DNA from: an uncultured Synergistales bacterium
GTDB taxonomy: Bacteria; Synergistota; Synergistia; Synergistales; Aminobacteriaceae
Direction: 5' to 3'
DNA: 12,572 nt
NCBI GenBank assembly: GCA_905234205.1
Contig: CAJOGG010000055.1
Location: 1 to 12,572 of the forward strand
Under the pieces are notes generated by a model. That model saw nothing but the letters and a program-made list of their open reading frames with translations. It searched no databases and had not been told where the DNA came from. Below are positions 1 through 7,562 of the stretch, in pieces. How positions within the stretch are numbered: the stretch's first letter is position 1; the number at the start of each line of letters is the position of its first letter. The position numbers and the translations under genes were made by a program.

Positions 1-354
1 GCTGAACGAGATATTCCAGAGGCCATTTGTGCCAGGCGTTTTCCAGCTATTATCAACAAGGCTAGTTTTGAAATCACGAATGCGCATAGTACGGACTTTG
101 TAATCTTGGTCAATTAGGTCATAAATACTCACTGCTATAGAATCCTGCTTGCTATATTCCTTGAACTTCTTAGCCCAAACGCTTGAACATTGGAAGGAGC
201 AAGAGATAGAGAGCTTGTCGTAACGAGTAATTGCTATTTGATCTGTTCCGGCCTCCGTCTGATTAACAGTCTCGATAACTTCGCTGCTTTCGTCCCAGCT
301 TTCTGGCGTAAAGATAACTTCATCATCGAATTTTATCGGGTACGAACTTAGCAC
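1..354 (-). CDS. Partial phage tail protein downstream of tape measure, function unassigned
   Basis: The gene opens with GTG at 354-352, one base after the tape measure stop codon, and is preceded by a purine-rich GGAGGGAG ribosome binding site that lies inside the end of the tape measure gene. It stays open for 118 codons to base 1, so its 3' end is outside the window. The protein begins MLSSYPIKFDDEV and is mainly polar and aromatic, with no signal peptide or membrane segment; it contains Cys residues near 61 and 65 and ends at the edge in a beta-like stretch (GLWNISFS). In siphophages the gene after the tape measure is usually distal tail (Dit) or another tail-tip component. This one does not show an N-terminal Dit signature that I recognise, and I infer it is a small tail or tail-tip accessory protein, perhaps only slightly longer than the visible part. 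An unrecognised Dit variant remains possible. Confidence 0.75.
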   Translation of the reverse strand, partial: MLSSYPIKFDDEVIFTPESWDESSEVIETVNQTEAGTDQIAITRYDKLSISCSFQCSSVWAKKFKEYSKQDSIAVSIYDLIDQDYKVRTMRIRDFKTSLVDNSWKTPGTNGLWNISFS

Positions 355-355
355 G

Positions 356-3300
356 CTATCTCCCTCCACTTCTATAATTTTGGTTTGAGCTTACACGAGC
401 CACAATTTCATCAATACGTTCATTGCCAATATAAACAGGTACTGTGATTTTTTGCTCGATAGATTCTCCTGACTTAGCATTTGTTGCTACCCACTCTAAT
501 AATTTCTGCATATTAGTTGATTCTTGTTCCAGCGTAGACACGTTTTGACGTTGAGTAGCTATATCAACATTAGAAATATAGTTAGGGTTATCCTTCATTA
601 TGGTTAATTCACGGAATGCTTCTTGATATTGCGATTGTGCTTTTAGTTGCGCATACCTTACGTCATTAAGTAACGACGACCATTCTTCCATAGCATTAGA
701 CGCTGCCGAAGCTACTTTTGAAGAAGATTGTGTAACATTTTTAACGGCTTGAGTGATTGAAGTACTTTTAGATTTAGAATTGCTTGAAGCTGAAGCCGTT
801 GAAGCATACGCAGGTTGGGCAGATAAAGTAGACTGTAACGCGGATTGTATACTCGTTATAGCAGTTTTGAAATTTTCCGTAAGTGTTGATATGGCATTTT
901 TGGTTTGTGAAGTGAATCCTGAAAATGCTGTTTCTAAGGAGCTACCCAATCCCTGTACTTTATTAGAAATAGCCGATGAAATTTTCTCGATATTGTTTTC
1001 TCCAGTGGATATGAGATTTAATGCTTTGTTCCCTAAATTATCTAATGATGTCGTAACTTTCTGCGTAATTCCTTCACAATAAGATACAATGTTATTTTTT
1101 ACATTTTGCCATTCACTAGACGCAGTGTCAGCAGCGATGATTAGTTTTTCTTTGAGACTATCAATAGCTTCAGAGAAAACATCTTGCCCTTGCTCATACA
1201 GTTTTCCGATCGTGCTTTGTTCTAGTTTGGTGCCAAATTCCTGGATTACGTCAGTCACGGCAGATTTCACTATTTCGGCTAATTTCTGCGTACCAACAAT
1301 AACTTCCTGACCAGCTTCACCGCCACCAAGTAAGGTACTGCCTTTAGCCCCGAAAATTGTAGCACCGTTAATGAAATACGCGTCGTCCATAGCTTTCTTG
1401 TACCATTCTATTGATAAATGCGGTACTTCTGGCGGAGCTAACGAAAATTTCCCCTCAATCTTGAAATGCGGCAGCTTAATTTTAGGTAACGACCATTCGA
1501 AGCTAAATAAATCTCTAATCCGTTGAAGTTGGTTAGCTATCCAATCATAAGCAGTTGTAAACGGACTCTTGATAGCTTCCCACATATTTGTGACTCTCGT
1601 TGTAATTCCGTCCTTAATCGAATCCCAAACACCCGTGAAGTAATCTTTAATGCCATCAAGGCATGATGACAACCAATTGCTAATTCCCGTCCAAATTCTC
1701 TCGATCAAACCAGAAATTAATTCGCATGTATCATTGATACCGTCCTTAATTTTATTCCATGAATCAGTGATAGCTTTCCAGATTGTTTCCGCACATGATA
1801 TGAGCCAATCGCTTATGCCTGTCCATACTTTCTCGATAAGACCGGATATTAATTCGCACGTCTCATTCACGCCATCTTTGATCTTTTCCCAAGATGAAGT
1901 AACACTCTCATAAATTCCACTCACACATTCTATTAACCAACTGCTTATGCCGTCCCAGATTTTCTTAATTAAACCTGTAATAAGGTCAAGACTTTCTCCA
2001 ACACCGGATTTAATTTTGTCCCAAGCGTCGATAATGCCTTCCTTGCAGTTCTCCCAGATGAACATAAACGGGATAGTGATAATCTTGAACGCTGCGTCAA
2101 TTAATGAGCCAATGGTACGAAGTGTAACTTCGACATAATCTTTGATAGCGTCCCAAATGGCAATGAATCCTGATTTAATTCCGCCCCAAACTGTGGAGAA
2201 TACCGTAGCAATGCCGTCAAACGCAAAAGAAATCGCTGAACCTATTGCTTTCAGAACAGTCGAAACAATGGTTGAGAGACCCCACCAGATATTCTCAAAT
2301 ACGGAGCTAATCATATTCCAGATCATTTCGCCCGTAGCTTTTATGGCGTTCCAGCCTGCTTCCCAAGCTATTGAAAGAGTTCTAAAGAAATTATTGAGAA
2401 TGCCAGACCATATTGTCCTGAGTCCCTCAAAAATTCCCTTCATAGCTCCCCAAACACCTTCAAATATTTGCTTAATGCCATTCCAAAAAGTGTCCCAGTC
2501 ACCAGTGAATAAGCCTATAAATACGTCCAAAATCCCTGAAAGCACGTCAACAGCACCTTGGAGTATTCCCGCAATCGCTGTAAATACGCCTTCAATAATG
2601 GGAGCAAGAGCTTTGCAGAATTCGTCCCAGATAGTTTTTAGCCTATCTACACACGCTTCAAACAAAGGCTTGAGAGCAGTCAGTAATTTCTTGATGAAAT
2701 CATATAATCCCTGAAACGCTATTTTGACCTTCTCCCAAATTTCGATAACTTTTTCGCGAAAGTCCTCATTAGTTTTCCACAAGTAGACAAAGCCTGCTGC
2801 CAACGCTGCAACAGCAACAATGATAGCCGCGATTGGACCTGTGGTAAGTGTGGTAAACACTCCAGAAATTTTTGCTCCCAAGCCGACACCTAACTGTGCT
2901 TCTTTGTATAAAGTCAAGAGATTTTTGCCAACGCTAGCTATCCCAGTAAACACAGCTCCAAAGCCAGAAGTTAAATGTCCTAATACAGTTAGAACCGGCC
3001 CTATTCCCGCGATAAAGACTCCCCACTTGAGGATAGAATCTCTTGTGGCATCGTCGATATTTTGTAACCACACAACCACAGATTGAAATTTTTCTACGAT
3101 TTTCCTAATAGTGGGGGTTACAGCGTCGCTAATCTGAATAGCTAATTCTTGTAAGGCAGATTTTAGTATCGTGAGCTGGCCTTTCAGGTTATTAAGCATA
3201 ACTTCAGACGTTTCTTTAGCTGTTCCGTCAAAGCTGTCCATAGAACTTTTGACTATGTCTATAGCTGCTCTAGCCTGTTCCTCGGTATACCCATAGATTA

Positions 3301-5362
3301 AGTCTCCATCTTCCTGGATATAACCCATTAAGCGTTGGAAAGCCTGTTCTGTATCTCCGCCTGCATCATTAAGGTATCTGATTATGTCATCAATATTTCT
3401 TTGCCAAAATTCTCCAAATTCCCAGCCGCCCTCTCTTTTGGCAGATGTAGACATTTCTTCAAAACCTAACTTAGTGTTCATGAGGGCTTCAGTAATGTCA
3501 TCATACTTGTAGGTACAATTCCTGACAGATGAAGATAGCTTGTCATAATCCTTCTGAGAAGAATTAATGATTGCCAGCATACCTGCCATATTCTGTTTGC
3601 CGAAAATTGTTGCAGCGGCTTGGAGCTTCTCTACCTGTGTAAGATTCGCACCATGATCAGCAGCCTCCTGCAAGAGCGTATCGAAATCTTTAACTGTTCC
3701 GTTAGCGTCGGTTATCTCAACATCCACTTCTCCCAGTGTAGCCCGCATTATCTGCATGATGTCATCAAGGCTTCTGACATAACCTCCCTCATCAGACAGA
3801 ATCAAATTTTGCCCGGCAATAGCCTTCGTTGTTCCCTGCGTAGCCTTGTCCAGTTTATCTTGTGCGTCTTTGAGGTTGAGCTGTGCTTTCTCCAACGCAT
3901 TACGAGCAGCAACAGCTTTAGGAGAATCAGCCGTATTATTTGCCACAGCTTTTCCATATTTCTCTTGCGCACTGCTTAAATTCTTTGTAACGGTGACCAG
4001 TTTTTCTTGTGCTGATTGAAGCTGCTGATGTGCTTTTTGAGCCTGCGGGCTATCCTTGCCGTAATCCTTGACAACCTGATCGTATTTTTTCTGGGCTTCA
4101 GTAACGTTTCTGGTTGCAGTATTGACTTTATCCTGCGCCTTCTGAACGCGTTCGTTAGCTGATACAGCCTGTGAGCTGTTTGCACCTAATTCGGATAGTA
4201 TCTTATTGTACTTAGCTTGGGCAGTCTGTACATTTAGTGTAGCCTTTTCGACACCGCGCTGGGCTTTTGTAACTTTATCAGAATCAACTGAATGGACATA
4301 TTCTGTGGTCATCCAGCCTAATTTCTGCATGGCTTCGGCCTGTTGATCCGTAGGCTTGGTAAGATTGACCATAGCATTTTTAAGCTCAGTACCCGCTTGT
4401 GTCCCCTTAATGCCCATATTAGCCATGAGTCCGAGCGCGACCGCTGTATCTTCCGCTGAGAATTTATATGTTCCTGCTGAAGTTGCTATGTATTTGAAGG
4501 AGTCACCCAGAAGACCTACATTCGTATTTGCATTGTTAGAGGCCGCTGCTAATACGTCAGAGAAGTGTCCCGCGTCCTTAGCTTCCAAACCAAACGCAGA
4601 CATAGCATCGGTGACAATGTCAGAAGTCCTGGCTAAATCCTCACCTGAAGAAGCCGCAAGTGCCATAACGCCCTCTATGCCATCCAGCATCTTGTTGGTA
4701 TCCCACCCCGCCATGGCCATATAAACCATTGCATCAGCAGCTTCTTTTGCCGAAAATTTTGTGTTGGAACCCATTTCACGGGCTTTATCTCTTAACTTAT
4801 CGAAATCTTCGCCGGTTGCGCCACTAATAGCTTGAACTTTAGACATAGACTCATCGAAATTAGCCCCCACAGCCACAGCTGCAGTACCTAATCCCACAAG
4901 TGGAGCAGTTACATAAGTTGTTAGAGTTTTCCCCGCGCTGCTCATAACTCCGCCCGCTTTTTGCATGACACTTCCCACATTACCAATATTCTTTAAGGCA
5001 GTGTTTGCATTAGCGGCTTCCGTGGCAAGGTCTTTAAGTTTATTCTCGGTGTTTATGATTTCTCGCTGTAAAGCGTCAAATTTATCTTGACCGAGTTTTC
5101 CCTCTTCAAGTTGTTTTTTTGCCTGTGCCTGAGCTTCTTTGAGTTTGTCTAGTCGGTCTTTAGTTCCCTTAATGACGTCTCCGAGTTTTTCCTGCTTTTG
5201 TCGGAGTAATTCTGTATTGCTGGTATCAAATTTCAGGAGTTTATCAATTTCCCTAAGCTCGCTTTGTGTACCCTTAATTTGCTTATCAACATCTTTTAGA
5301 GCATTAACGAGACTTGTGGTATTGCCGCCAATTTCGATAGTAATTCCCTTAATATTTGCCAA
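356..5362 (-). CDS. Phage tail tape measure protein (TP901 core family)
   Basis: This 1668-residue protein should span the tail lumen, act as the ruler of tail length and be released during DNA ejection. The first ~125 residues are charged coiled coil. A TP901-type tape measure core begins near residue 165 (FDESMSKVQAISGATG near 169). It is interrupted around residues 350-520 by a coiled-coil repeat array, then resumes. Hydrophobic segments lie near 775-800 and 840-862, followed by a long region with regularly spaced Trp and Phe, a 44-residue repeat array at 1117-1248, the GGGEAGQEVIV motif common in such proteins near 1340, and a Ser/Thr-rich C-terminal coiled coil. I see no lysozyme or NlpC/P60 peptidase domain. 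I place the start at TTG 5362-5360, giving MANIKGITIEIGG and a 7-base gap to AGGAGG; a GTG two codons upstream (5368) would abut the ribosome binding site. At about 1.5 angstrom per residue (family rule) the tail would be near 250 nm. Confidence 0.96.
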   Translation of the reverse strand: MANIKGITIEIGGNTTSLVNALKDVDKQIKGTQSELREIDKLLKFDTSNTELLRQKQEKLGDVIKGTKDRLDKLKEAQAQAKKQLEEGKLGQDKFDALQREIINTENKLKDLATEAANANTALKNIGNVGSVMQKAGGVMSSAGKTLTTYVTAPLVGLGTAAVAVGANFDESMSKVQAISGATGEDFDKLRDKAREMGSNTKFSAKEAADAMVYMAMAGWDTNKMLDGIEGVMALAASSGEDLARTSDIVTDAMSAFGLEAKDAGHFSDVLAAASNNANTNVGLLGDSFKYIATSAGTYKFSAEDTAVALGLMANMGIKGTQAGTELKNAMVNLTKPTDQQAEAMQKLGWMTTEYVHSVDSDKVTKAQRGVEKATLNVQTAQAKYNKILSELGANSSQAVSANERVQKAQDKVNTATRNVTEAQKKYDQVVKDYGKDSPQAQKAHQQLQSAQEKLVTVTKNLSSAQEKYGKAVANNTADSPKAVAARNALEKAQLNLKDAQDKLDKATQGTTKAIAGQNLILSDEGGYVRSLDDIMQIMRATLGEVDVEITDANGTVKDFDTLLQEAADHGANLTQVEKLQAAATIFGKQNMAGMLAIINSSQKDYDKLSSSVRNCTYKYDDITEALMNTKLGFEEMSTSAKREGGWEFGEFWQRNIDDIIRYLNDAGGDTEQAFQRLMGYIQEDGDLIYGYTEEQARAAIDIVKSSMDSFDGTAKETSEVMLNNLKGQLTILKSALQELAIQISDAVTPTIRKIVEKFQSVVVWLQNIDDATRDSILKWGVFIAGIGPVLTVLGHLTSGFGAVFTGIASVGKNLLTLYKEAQLGVGLGAKISGVFTTLTTGPIAAIIVAVAALAAGFVYLWKTNEDFREKVIEIWEKVKIAFQGLYDFIKKLLTALKPLFEACVDRLKTIWDEFCKALAPIIEGVFTAIAGILQGAVDVLSGILDVFIGLFTGDWDTFWNGIKQIFEGVWGAMKGIFEGLRTIWSGILNNFFRTLSIAWEAGWNAIKATGEMIWNMISSVFENIWWGLSTIVSTVLKAIGSAISFAFDGIATVFSTVWGGIKSGFIAIWDAIKDYVEVTLRTIGSLIDAAFKIITIPFMFIWENCKEGIIDAWDKIKSGVGESLDLITGLIKKIWDGISSWLIECVSGIYESVTSSWEKIKDGVNETCELISGLIEKVWTGISDWLISCAETIWKAITDSWNKIKDGINDTCELISGLIERIWTGISNWLSSCLDGIKDYFTGVWDSIKDGITTRVTNMWEAIKSPFTTAYDWIANQLQRIRDLFSFEWSLPKIKLPHFKIEGKFSLAPPEVPHLSIEWYKKAMDDAYFINGATIFGAKGSTLLGGGEAGQEVIVGTQKLAEIVKSAVTDVIQEFGTKLEQSTIGKLYEQGQDVFSEAIDSLKEKLIIAADTASSEWQNVKNNIVSYCEGITQKVTTSLDNLGNKALNLISTGENNIEKISSAISNKVQGLGSSLETAFSGFTSQTKNAISTLTENFKTAITSIQSALQSTLSAQPAYASTASASSNSKSKSTSITQAVKNVTQSSSKVASAASNAMEEWSSLLNDVRYAQLKAQSQYQEAFRELTIMKDNPNYISNVDIATQRQNVSTLEQESTNMQKLLEWVATNAKSGESIEQKITVPVYIGNERIDEIVARVSSNQNYRSGGR
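1619..2014 (-). repeat. Three tandem 132-bp (44-residue) repeats in tape measure gene
   Basis: Three consecutive in-frame units lie at 2014-1883, 1882-1751 and 1750-1619 (tape measure residues 1117-1160, 1161-1204, 1205-1248). Each starts IK(S/D)G, has L-I-(S/T)-G-L-I near position 11, W at 20, the core GIS(S/D/N)WL at 22-27, Cys at 30 and W at 42. Units 2 and 3 also share Cys at position 9. A degenerate half unit precedes the array (ending DAWDK) and another follows it (IKDGITTRV). DNA similarity between units 2 and 3 is clear by eye, suggesting duplication within the gene. Confidence 0.9.
3824..4264 (-). repeat. Three and a half 126-bp (42-residue) coiled-coil repeats in tape measure gene
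   Basis: Units lie at 4264-4139, 4138-4013 and 4012-3887, with a half unit at 3886-3824 (tape measure residues 367-492, then to about 513). Each full unit begins AQ, carries N(V/L) at 11-12, AQ.KY at 15-19, then a loop with a Ser-Ser or Ser-Pro pair at 30-31 (SPQA or SPKA in units 2 and 3), and ends in a helix rich in Ala, Gln and Lys. The pattern predicts paired helices joined by a short turn. The array interrupts the TP901-type core between a segment ending near MQKLGWMTTEYV and one resuming near YVRSLDDIMQIM. Confidence 0.9.
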
Positions 5363-5369
5363 AATCACA

Positions 5370-5375
5370 CCTCCT
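5370..5375 (-). promoter_or_regulatory. Ribosome binding site that decides tape measure start
   Basis: AGGAGG (minus strand 5375-5370) lies 7 bases upstream of TTG 5362-5360 but only one base from GTG 5368-5366. Normal spacing favours the TTG, giving a protein that begins MANIKG. Confidence 0.8.
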
Positions 5376-5382
5376 CTCTTCC

Positions 5383-5906
5383 TTAGAAATTGTCAAAATC
5401 ACTTTGTGAAGCTACGCGCTGATAAGTTTCGTTATCATTGCCAGATTCAATAATGAGATCAAGGACAAACCCTTCATCGAGTTCATCAAGTTCATTGAGT
5501 GTTAGCCCTAATTGTTTAGCACGCAAGACAAACAGAGCAGTATTCATCTTGCGTTCTGTAGGGCTTACCCTTTTTTTGGTATGGAATGAGTCAACCTTGA
5601 GCCGAGATAAAGACCTACGATTTCTTCCATGTGAGCAAGGATTTCTGAACTTTCTAATTGATCCAACCATTCAATGAATGAATCATGATTTAGCGTCTTC
5701 ATATTCTTGCCTTCAGCTTGAGCATTCATGACGTAAGCTAATTTATCTGCTATGGAGTAATCAATATTAGCTTCTATATCTTGTAACTTGCTCATTAAAT
5801 CTTCATGGAAAAGTTGTTCATAGCGATAAGCTGTTGAGCCACAGGCTAAAAATTTGAAAGTTTTCTCCTGCCCGTCAACGCACTTTAAATTTATCTCTTT
5901 GTACAT
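5383..5906 (-). CDS. Tail assembly chaperone fusion gpGT, made by -1 ribosomal frameshift
   Basis: Ribosomes that slip back one base on the run of seven A residues at 5577-5571 join gpG residues 1-112 (ending PKK) to a 62-residue tail in the -1 frame starting RVSPTERKMNT and stopping at TAA 5385-5383, for a 174-residue fusion. The -1 frame has no well-placed start of its own: its upstream ATG at 5670 lies inside gpG and precedes a Arg/Ser-rich shadow peptide. In lambda and many siphophages the equivalent gpG and gpGT are made at a fixed ratio and chaperone the tape measure before tube polymerisation; gene position directly between major tail and tape measure genes fits that role. The C-terminal part is acidic with a likely helix (LTLNELDELDEGFV). 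The frameshift itself is inferred from sequence. Confidence 0.88.
5565..5906 (-). CDS. Tail assembly chaperone gpG (unshifted product)
   Basis: This 113-residue protein starts at ATG 5906-5904, three bases after the major tail protein stop, with GGTGA about 8 bases upstream. It begins MYKEINLKCVDGQEKTFKF and is a mixed-charge soluble protein with a predicted helical centre. It ends IPKKG at TAA 5567-5565, immediately after the slippery run. In the family role it binds the tape measure protein and is not part of the finished virion. The assignment rests on position between tube and tape measure genes, size, and the frameshift signal; sequence similarity of this family across phages is usually weak. 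Confidence 0.85.
   Translation of the reverse strand: MYKEINLKCVDGQEKTFKFLACGSTAYRYEQLFHEDLMSKLQDIEANIDYSIADKLAYVMNAQAEGKNMKTLNHDSFIEWLDQLESSEILAHMEEIVGLYLGSRLTHSIPKKG
5571..5577 (-). other. Slippery heptamer for -1 programmed frameshift
   Basis: The minus strand reads CCA AAA AAA GGG TAA in the gpG frame, so the heptamer A.AAA.AAA (5577-5571) allows both tRNA-Lys to re-pair after a -1 slip. The gpG stop lies one codon later. A small inverted repeat AGGG-TAAG-CCCT (5571-5560) follows directly; it is only 4 bp and abuts the site, so it may be too small and too close to be the stimulator. Confidence 0.88.
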
Positions 5907-5909
5907 TCC

Positions 5910-6524
5910 CTATTCACCGTCTTCTTCGTCTTCTCCGTCGTCGCCTGTGGGTGTTGTTGGCATATAAACTTCAGAATACCAGCCGTTGTAAGTTGTACTG
6001 TCAGTATCTTTGCCAGAGCGAGCTTTCACAATGTTCTTGTTAAGGGTTGTATCTTTGATAGAAGTTGCTGTAATTGTGAGTGACTCTGTCCTAACTTCAA
6101 CTGATGTTTCCTTAGTCTGTGATGACACTGATGGCCTTGAAGCTGTACAGTTATAGAGAACGTGCTTAACCTGATGAGCGTCGCCAGTAAATTCAAACAG
6201 TAAAGCAAAGTGTACCGGCTGAGCGTCTGAATCTTCAATTAACACATTTTTACCGTCGAGTGTTTCGCCCAAAACGTCTTTACGGAAACTTTCAGGAATT
6301 AATGCGCATTCAAAATCACCCTGGTAACCTGAATTTGAATTAGTAATGTAATACTGAATATCGTCAGCCCAGAAAATACTCTGATCTCCTTGAGCATCAA
6401 GGGATAAAGAAACAGCACCAGGCCAAGCTACGGGAGTTTCATAAGTGGCAGTACCATTAGCTGCTATTGTTGCGATTGCGTAATGAACATTCTTAAGTCC
6501 ATATTTGATTTTATTCTCTGACAT
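5910..6524 (-). CDS. Major tail (tube) protein, phi13-type family
   Basis: This 204-residue protein should polymerise into the non-contractile tail tube. It starts [16 protein letters not shown], the usual opening of the phi13-type major tail family, and contains the aromatic [12 protein letters not shown] and IQYY segments seen in that family, with a long beta-rich body. The C-terminus is a flexible, strongly acidic tail ([11 protein letters not shown]) that probably projects from the tube; there is no appended Ig-like domain. Its ATG (6524-6522) overlaps the stop of the upstream completion gene as TAATG, and it has one of the strongest ribosome binding sites in the window, in keeping with the high copy number needed. 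No sheath gene lies beside it, so a siphovirus tail is inferred. Confidence 0.93.
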   Translation of the reverse strand: MSENKIKYGLKNVHYAIATIAANGTATYETPVAWPGAVSLSLDAQGDQSIFWADDIQYYITNSNSGYQGDFECALIPESFRKDVLGETLDGKNVLIEDSDAQPVHFALLFEFTGDAHQVKHVLYNCTASRPSVSSQTKETSVEVRTESLTITATSIKDTTLNKNIVKARSGKDTDSTTYNGWYSEVYMPTTPTGDDGEDEEDGE

Positions 6525-6847
6525 TATTTTTCCTCCTCAAAACTATAAATAACTTCATAGAGTTTTTCTGATTCGATCCATACTTCCGATTTCTCGTAAA
6601 ATATTTCATTCTCAAAAAGTAGACGCTCTAATAAGTTTTCTGTGGTTAAATCTTTCTTGTCTGTGTATAGTTCAATACTGACTTCATGAACTGGATAATA
6701 CACAACGTTGTCAGCTGCAAAATTATTTGAATTTGGGAATAAATAGACAGCAAAGGGAGGTTGTGGACTTTCTCCCTCCGCAAAATGATCATAAGCAAAT
6801 GGAAGTCCAGATGCTTGTAATACCGTAAGAGCTTTAGACATTTTCAA
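6524..6847 (-). CDS. Tail completion / tail terminator-position protein
   Basis: This is a 107-residue soluble acidic protein located where siphophages encode the tail completion (terminator) protein, between the gp10-like protein and the tube protein. Recognisable features are a short N-terminal helix, a central [17 protein letters not shown] stretch and a C-terminal [18 protein letters not shown] strand/helix region; I recall similar small proteins in Bacillota phages in the same place but cannot name the family firmly. I place the start at TTG 6847-6845, because GAGG at 6858-6855 is 7 bases away; an ATG two codons later (6841-6839) would have a 13-base spacing. The gene overlaps the gp10-like gene by 14 bases. 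By position it would cap the tail tube and join it to the head. Confidence 0.82.
   Translation of the reverse strand: MKMSKALTVLQASGLPFAYDHFAEGESPQPPFAVYLFPNSNNFAADNVVYYPVHEVSIELYTDKKDLTTENLLERLLFENEIFYEKSEVWIESEKLYEVIYSFEEEK
6532..6537 (-). promoter_or_regulatory. Strong ribosome binding site of major tail protein
   Basis: AGGAGG (6537-6532) lies 7 bases upstream of ATG 6524-6522, inside the end of the completion gene. It allows initiation independent of coupling through the TAATG junction. Confidence 0.85.
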
Positions 6848-7220
6848 TAGCTCGCCTCACATTTTCTTCGAGAGTTCTTGTAACTTCTTCTTCAACTGGT
6901 TTAATGTGAACATATGCGGGCGTTCTGCCACCCTTTCGGTTAGCGTGGCCATTCTCTAATAAGTGAGCGAGGCCAGGTTTCTTAGCATTGTAAACGGTTA
7001 CGTGAGCACCAAGAGTTGACCAAGTATAATTTCCAGCAGTCCAACCATCAGCATAATGTTTGCTACTCTTAGGTCGCCTAGGTGAAACTTTCTTTAGTCG
7101 ATCTCGTGCTTCATTACCTGCTTTCTTAACTAATCGCCGCGTAACTTCAAGGACATCATCGCCATATTCATTAAGAATCTTTTGCATTGATTCAGAAAAT
7201 TTTGATGAACTGACTTCCAT
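6834..7220 (-). CDS. HK97 gp10-like head-tail joining protein
   Basis: This 128-residue basic protein matches the HK97 gp10-like family by order and content: an N-terminal helix (SESMQKILNEYGDDV), a Lys/Arg-rich centre with KVSPRRPKSSKHYADGW, then the typical core with AKKPGLAHLLENGHANR and TPAYVHIKPVEEE near residues 78-115. The LLENGHA motif is the most diagnostic piece. The protein is thought to act at the head-tail interface or as a tail-completion component. The ATG at 7220-7218 comes three bases after the adaptor stop, with GAGGCGG upstream. Confidence 0.9.
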   Translation of the reverse strand: MEVSSSKFSESMQKILNEYGDDVLEVTRRLVKKAGNEARDRLKKVSPRRPKSSKHYADGWTAGNYTWSTLGAHVTVYNAKKPGLAHLLENGHANRKGGRTPAYVHIKPVEEEVTRTLEENVRRAIENV

Positions 7221-7223
7221 TGT

Positions 7224-7562
7224 TTACCGCCTCGCTAAATCTGCTGTAAATTTCAAGGATTTTTTCTGGAATGACATATTATTAATGCTGGAAATATTAT
7301 AAATTCTTCCCTCAAAGATAATTCTGTATTCGGTGGAATTAATAGCCGCGGTCTTTTCGCAGTAACGAACAGTGAAATCTAGTTTTTGTTGCTCTAAAGT
7401 TTGTGCAGTATCATCGGTTTCCTTCACAGATAACTTTGAAGCCGCAACCGCCGCCCAGCACGAATAATAATCTTCCCATGAGTTTATGTGATTGCCAATT
7501 TCATCAACTGTAACTATGTGCTTCTGGAAAGTAATACGAGAGTTCAGAGTCGAAACTTTCAA
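7224..7562 (-). CDS. Phage head-tail adaptor (SPP1 gp16 / head-tail joining family)
   Basis: This 112-residue protein has the usual family layout: an N-terminal strand with RITFQK, an EIGNHINSWEDYYSCWAAV segment near 21-40 (the conserved D/E-GN-W-WA pattern), a central helix and a C-terminal beta section with FTVRY near 63-67, YRIIFEGRIYNI near 79-90 and KKSLKFTADLARR at the end. It should form a ring below the connector at the head-tail junction. The start is TTG at 7562-7560, forming a TTGA overlap with the stop of the connector's downstream reading frame; AGAGAGGGTG lies 7 bases upstream. Because the connector gene is frameshifted, its normal terminating ribosomes would not reach this overlap, but the ribosome binding site should allow independent initiation. 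Confidence 0.9.
   Translation of the reverse strand: MKVSTLNSRITFQKHIVTVDEIGNHINSWEDYYSCWAAVAASKLSVKETDDTAQTLEQQKLDFTVRYCEKTAAINSTEYRIIFEGRIYNISSINNMSFQKKSLKFTADLARR

Noticed and set aside
2142..2714. 190-residue open frame on the plus strand
   Set aside because: It lies fully opposite the tape measure gene, its composition follows the antisense of Trp/Ile-rich repeats, and it has no ribosome binding site or recognisable domain. It is a shadow.
3620..4724. Several plus-strand open frames of about 120 residues (3620-3979, 4356-4724)
   Set aside because: They are antisense to well-supported tape measure core and repeat coding sequence, with no coding features of their own.
5560..5571. Hairpin AGGG-TAAG-CCCT as frameshift stimulator or terminator
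   Set aside because: The stem is only 4 bp and directly abuts the slippery site; no T run follows. It could arise by chance, so it is not listed as a structural element.
5383..5670. Separate 95-residue gene starting at ATG 5670
   Set aside because: The first third is an out-of-frame reading of gpG. Only the part after the slippery site (5571 onward) is real, as the frameshift extension of gpG.
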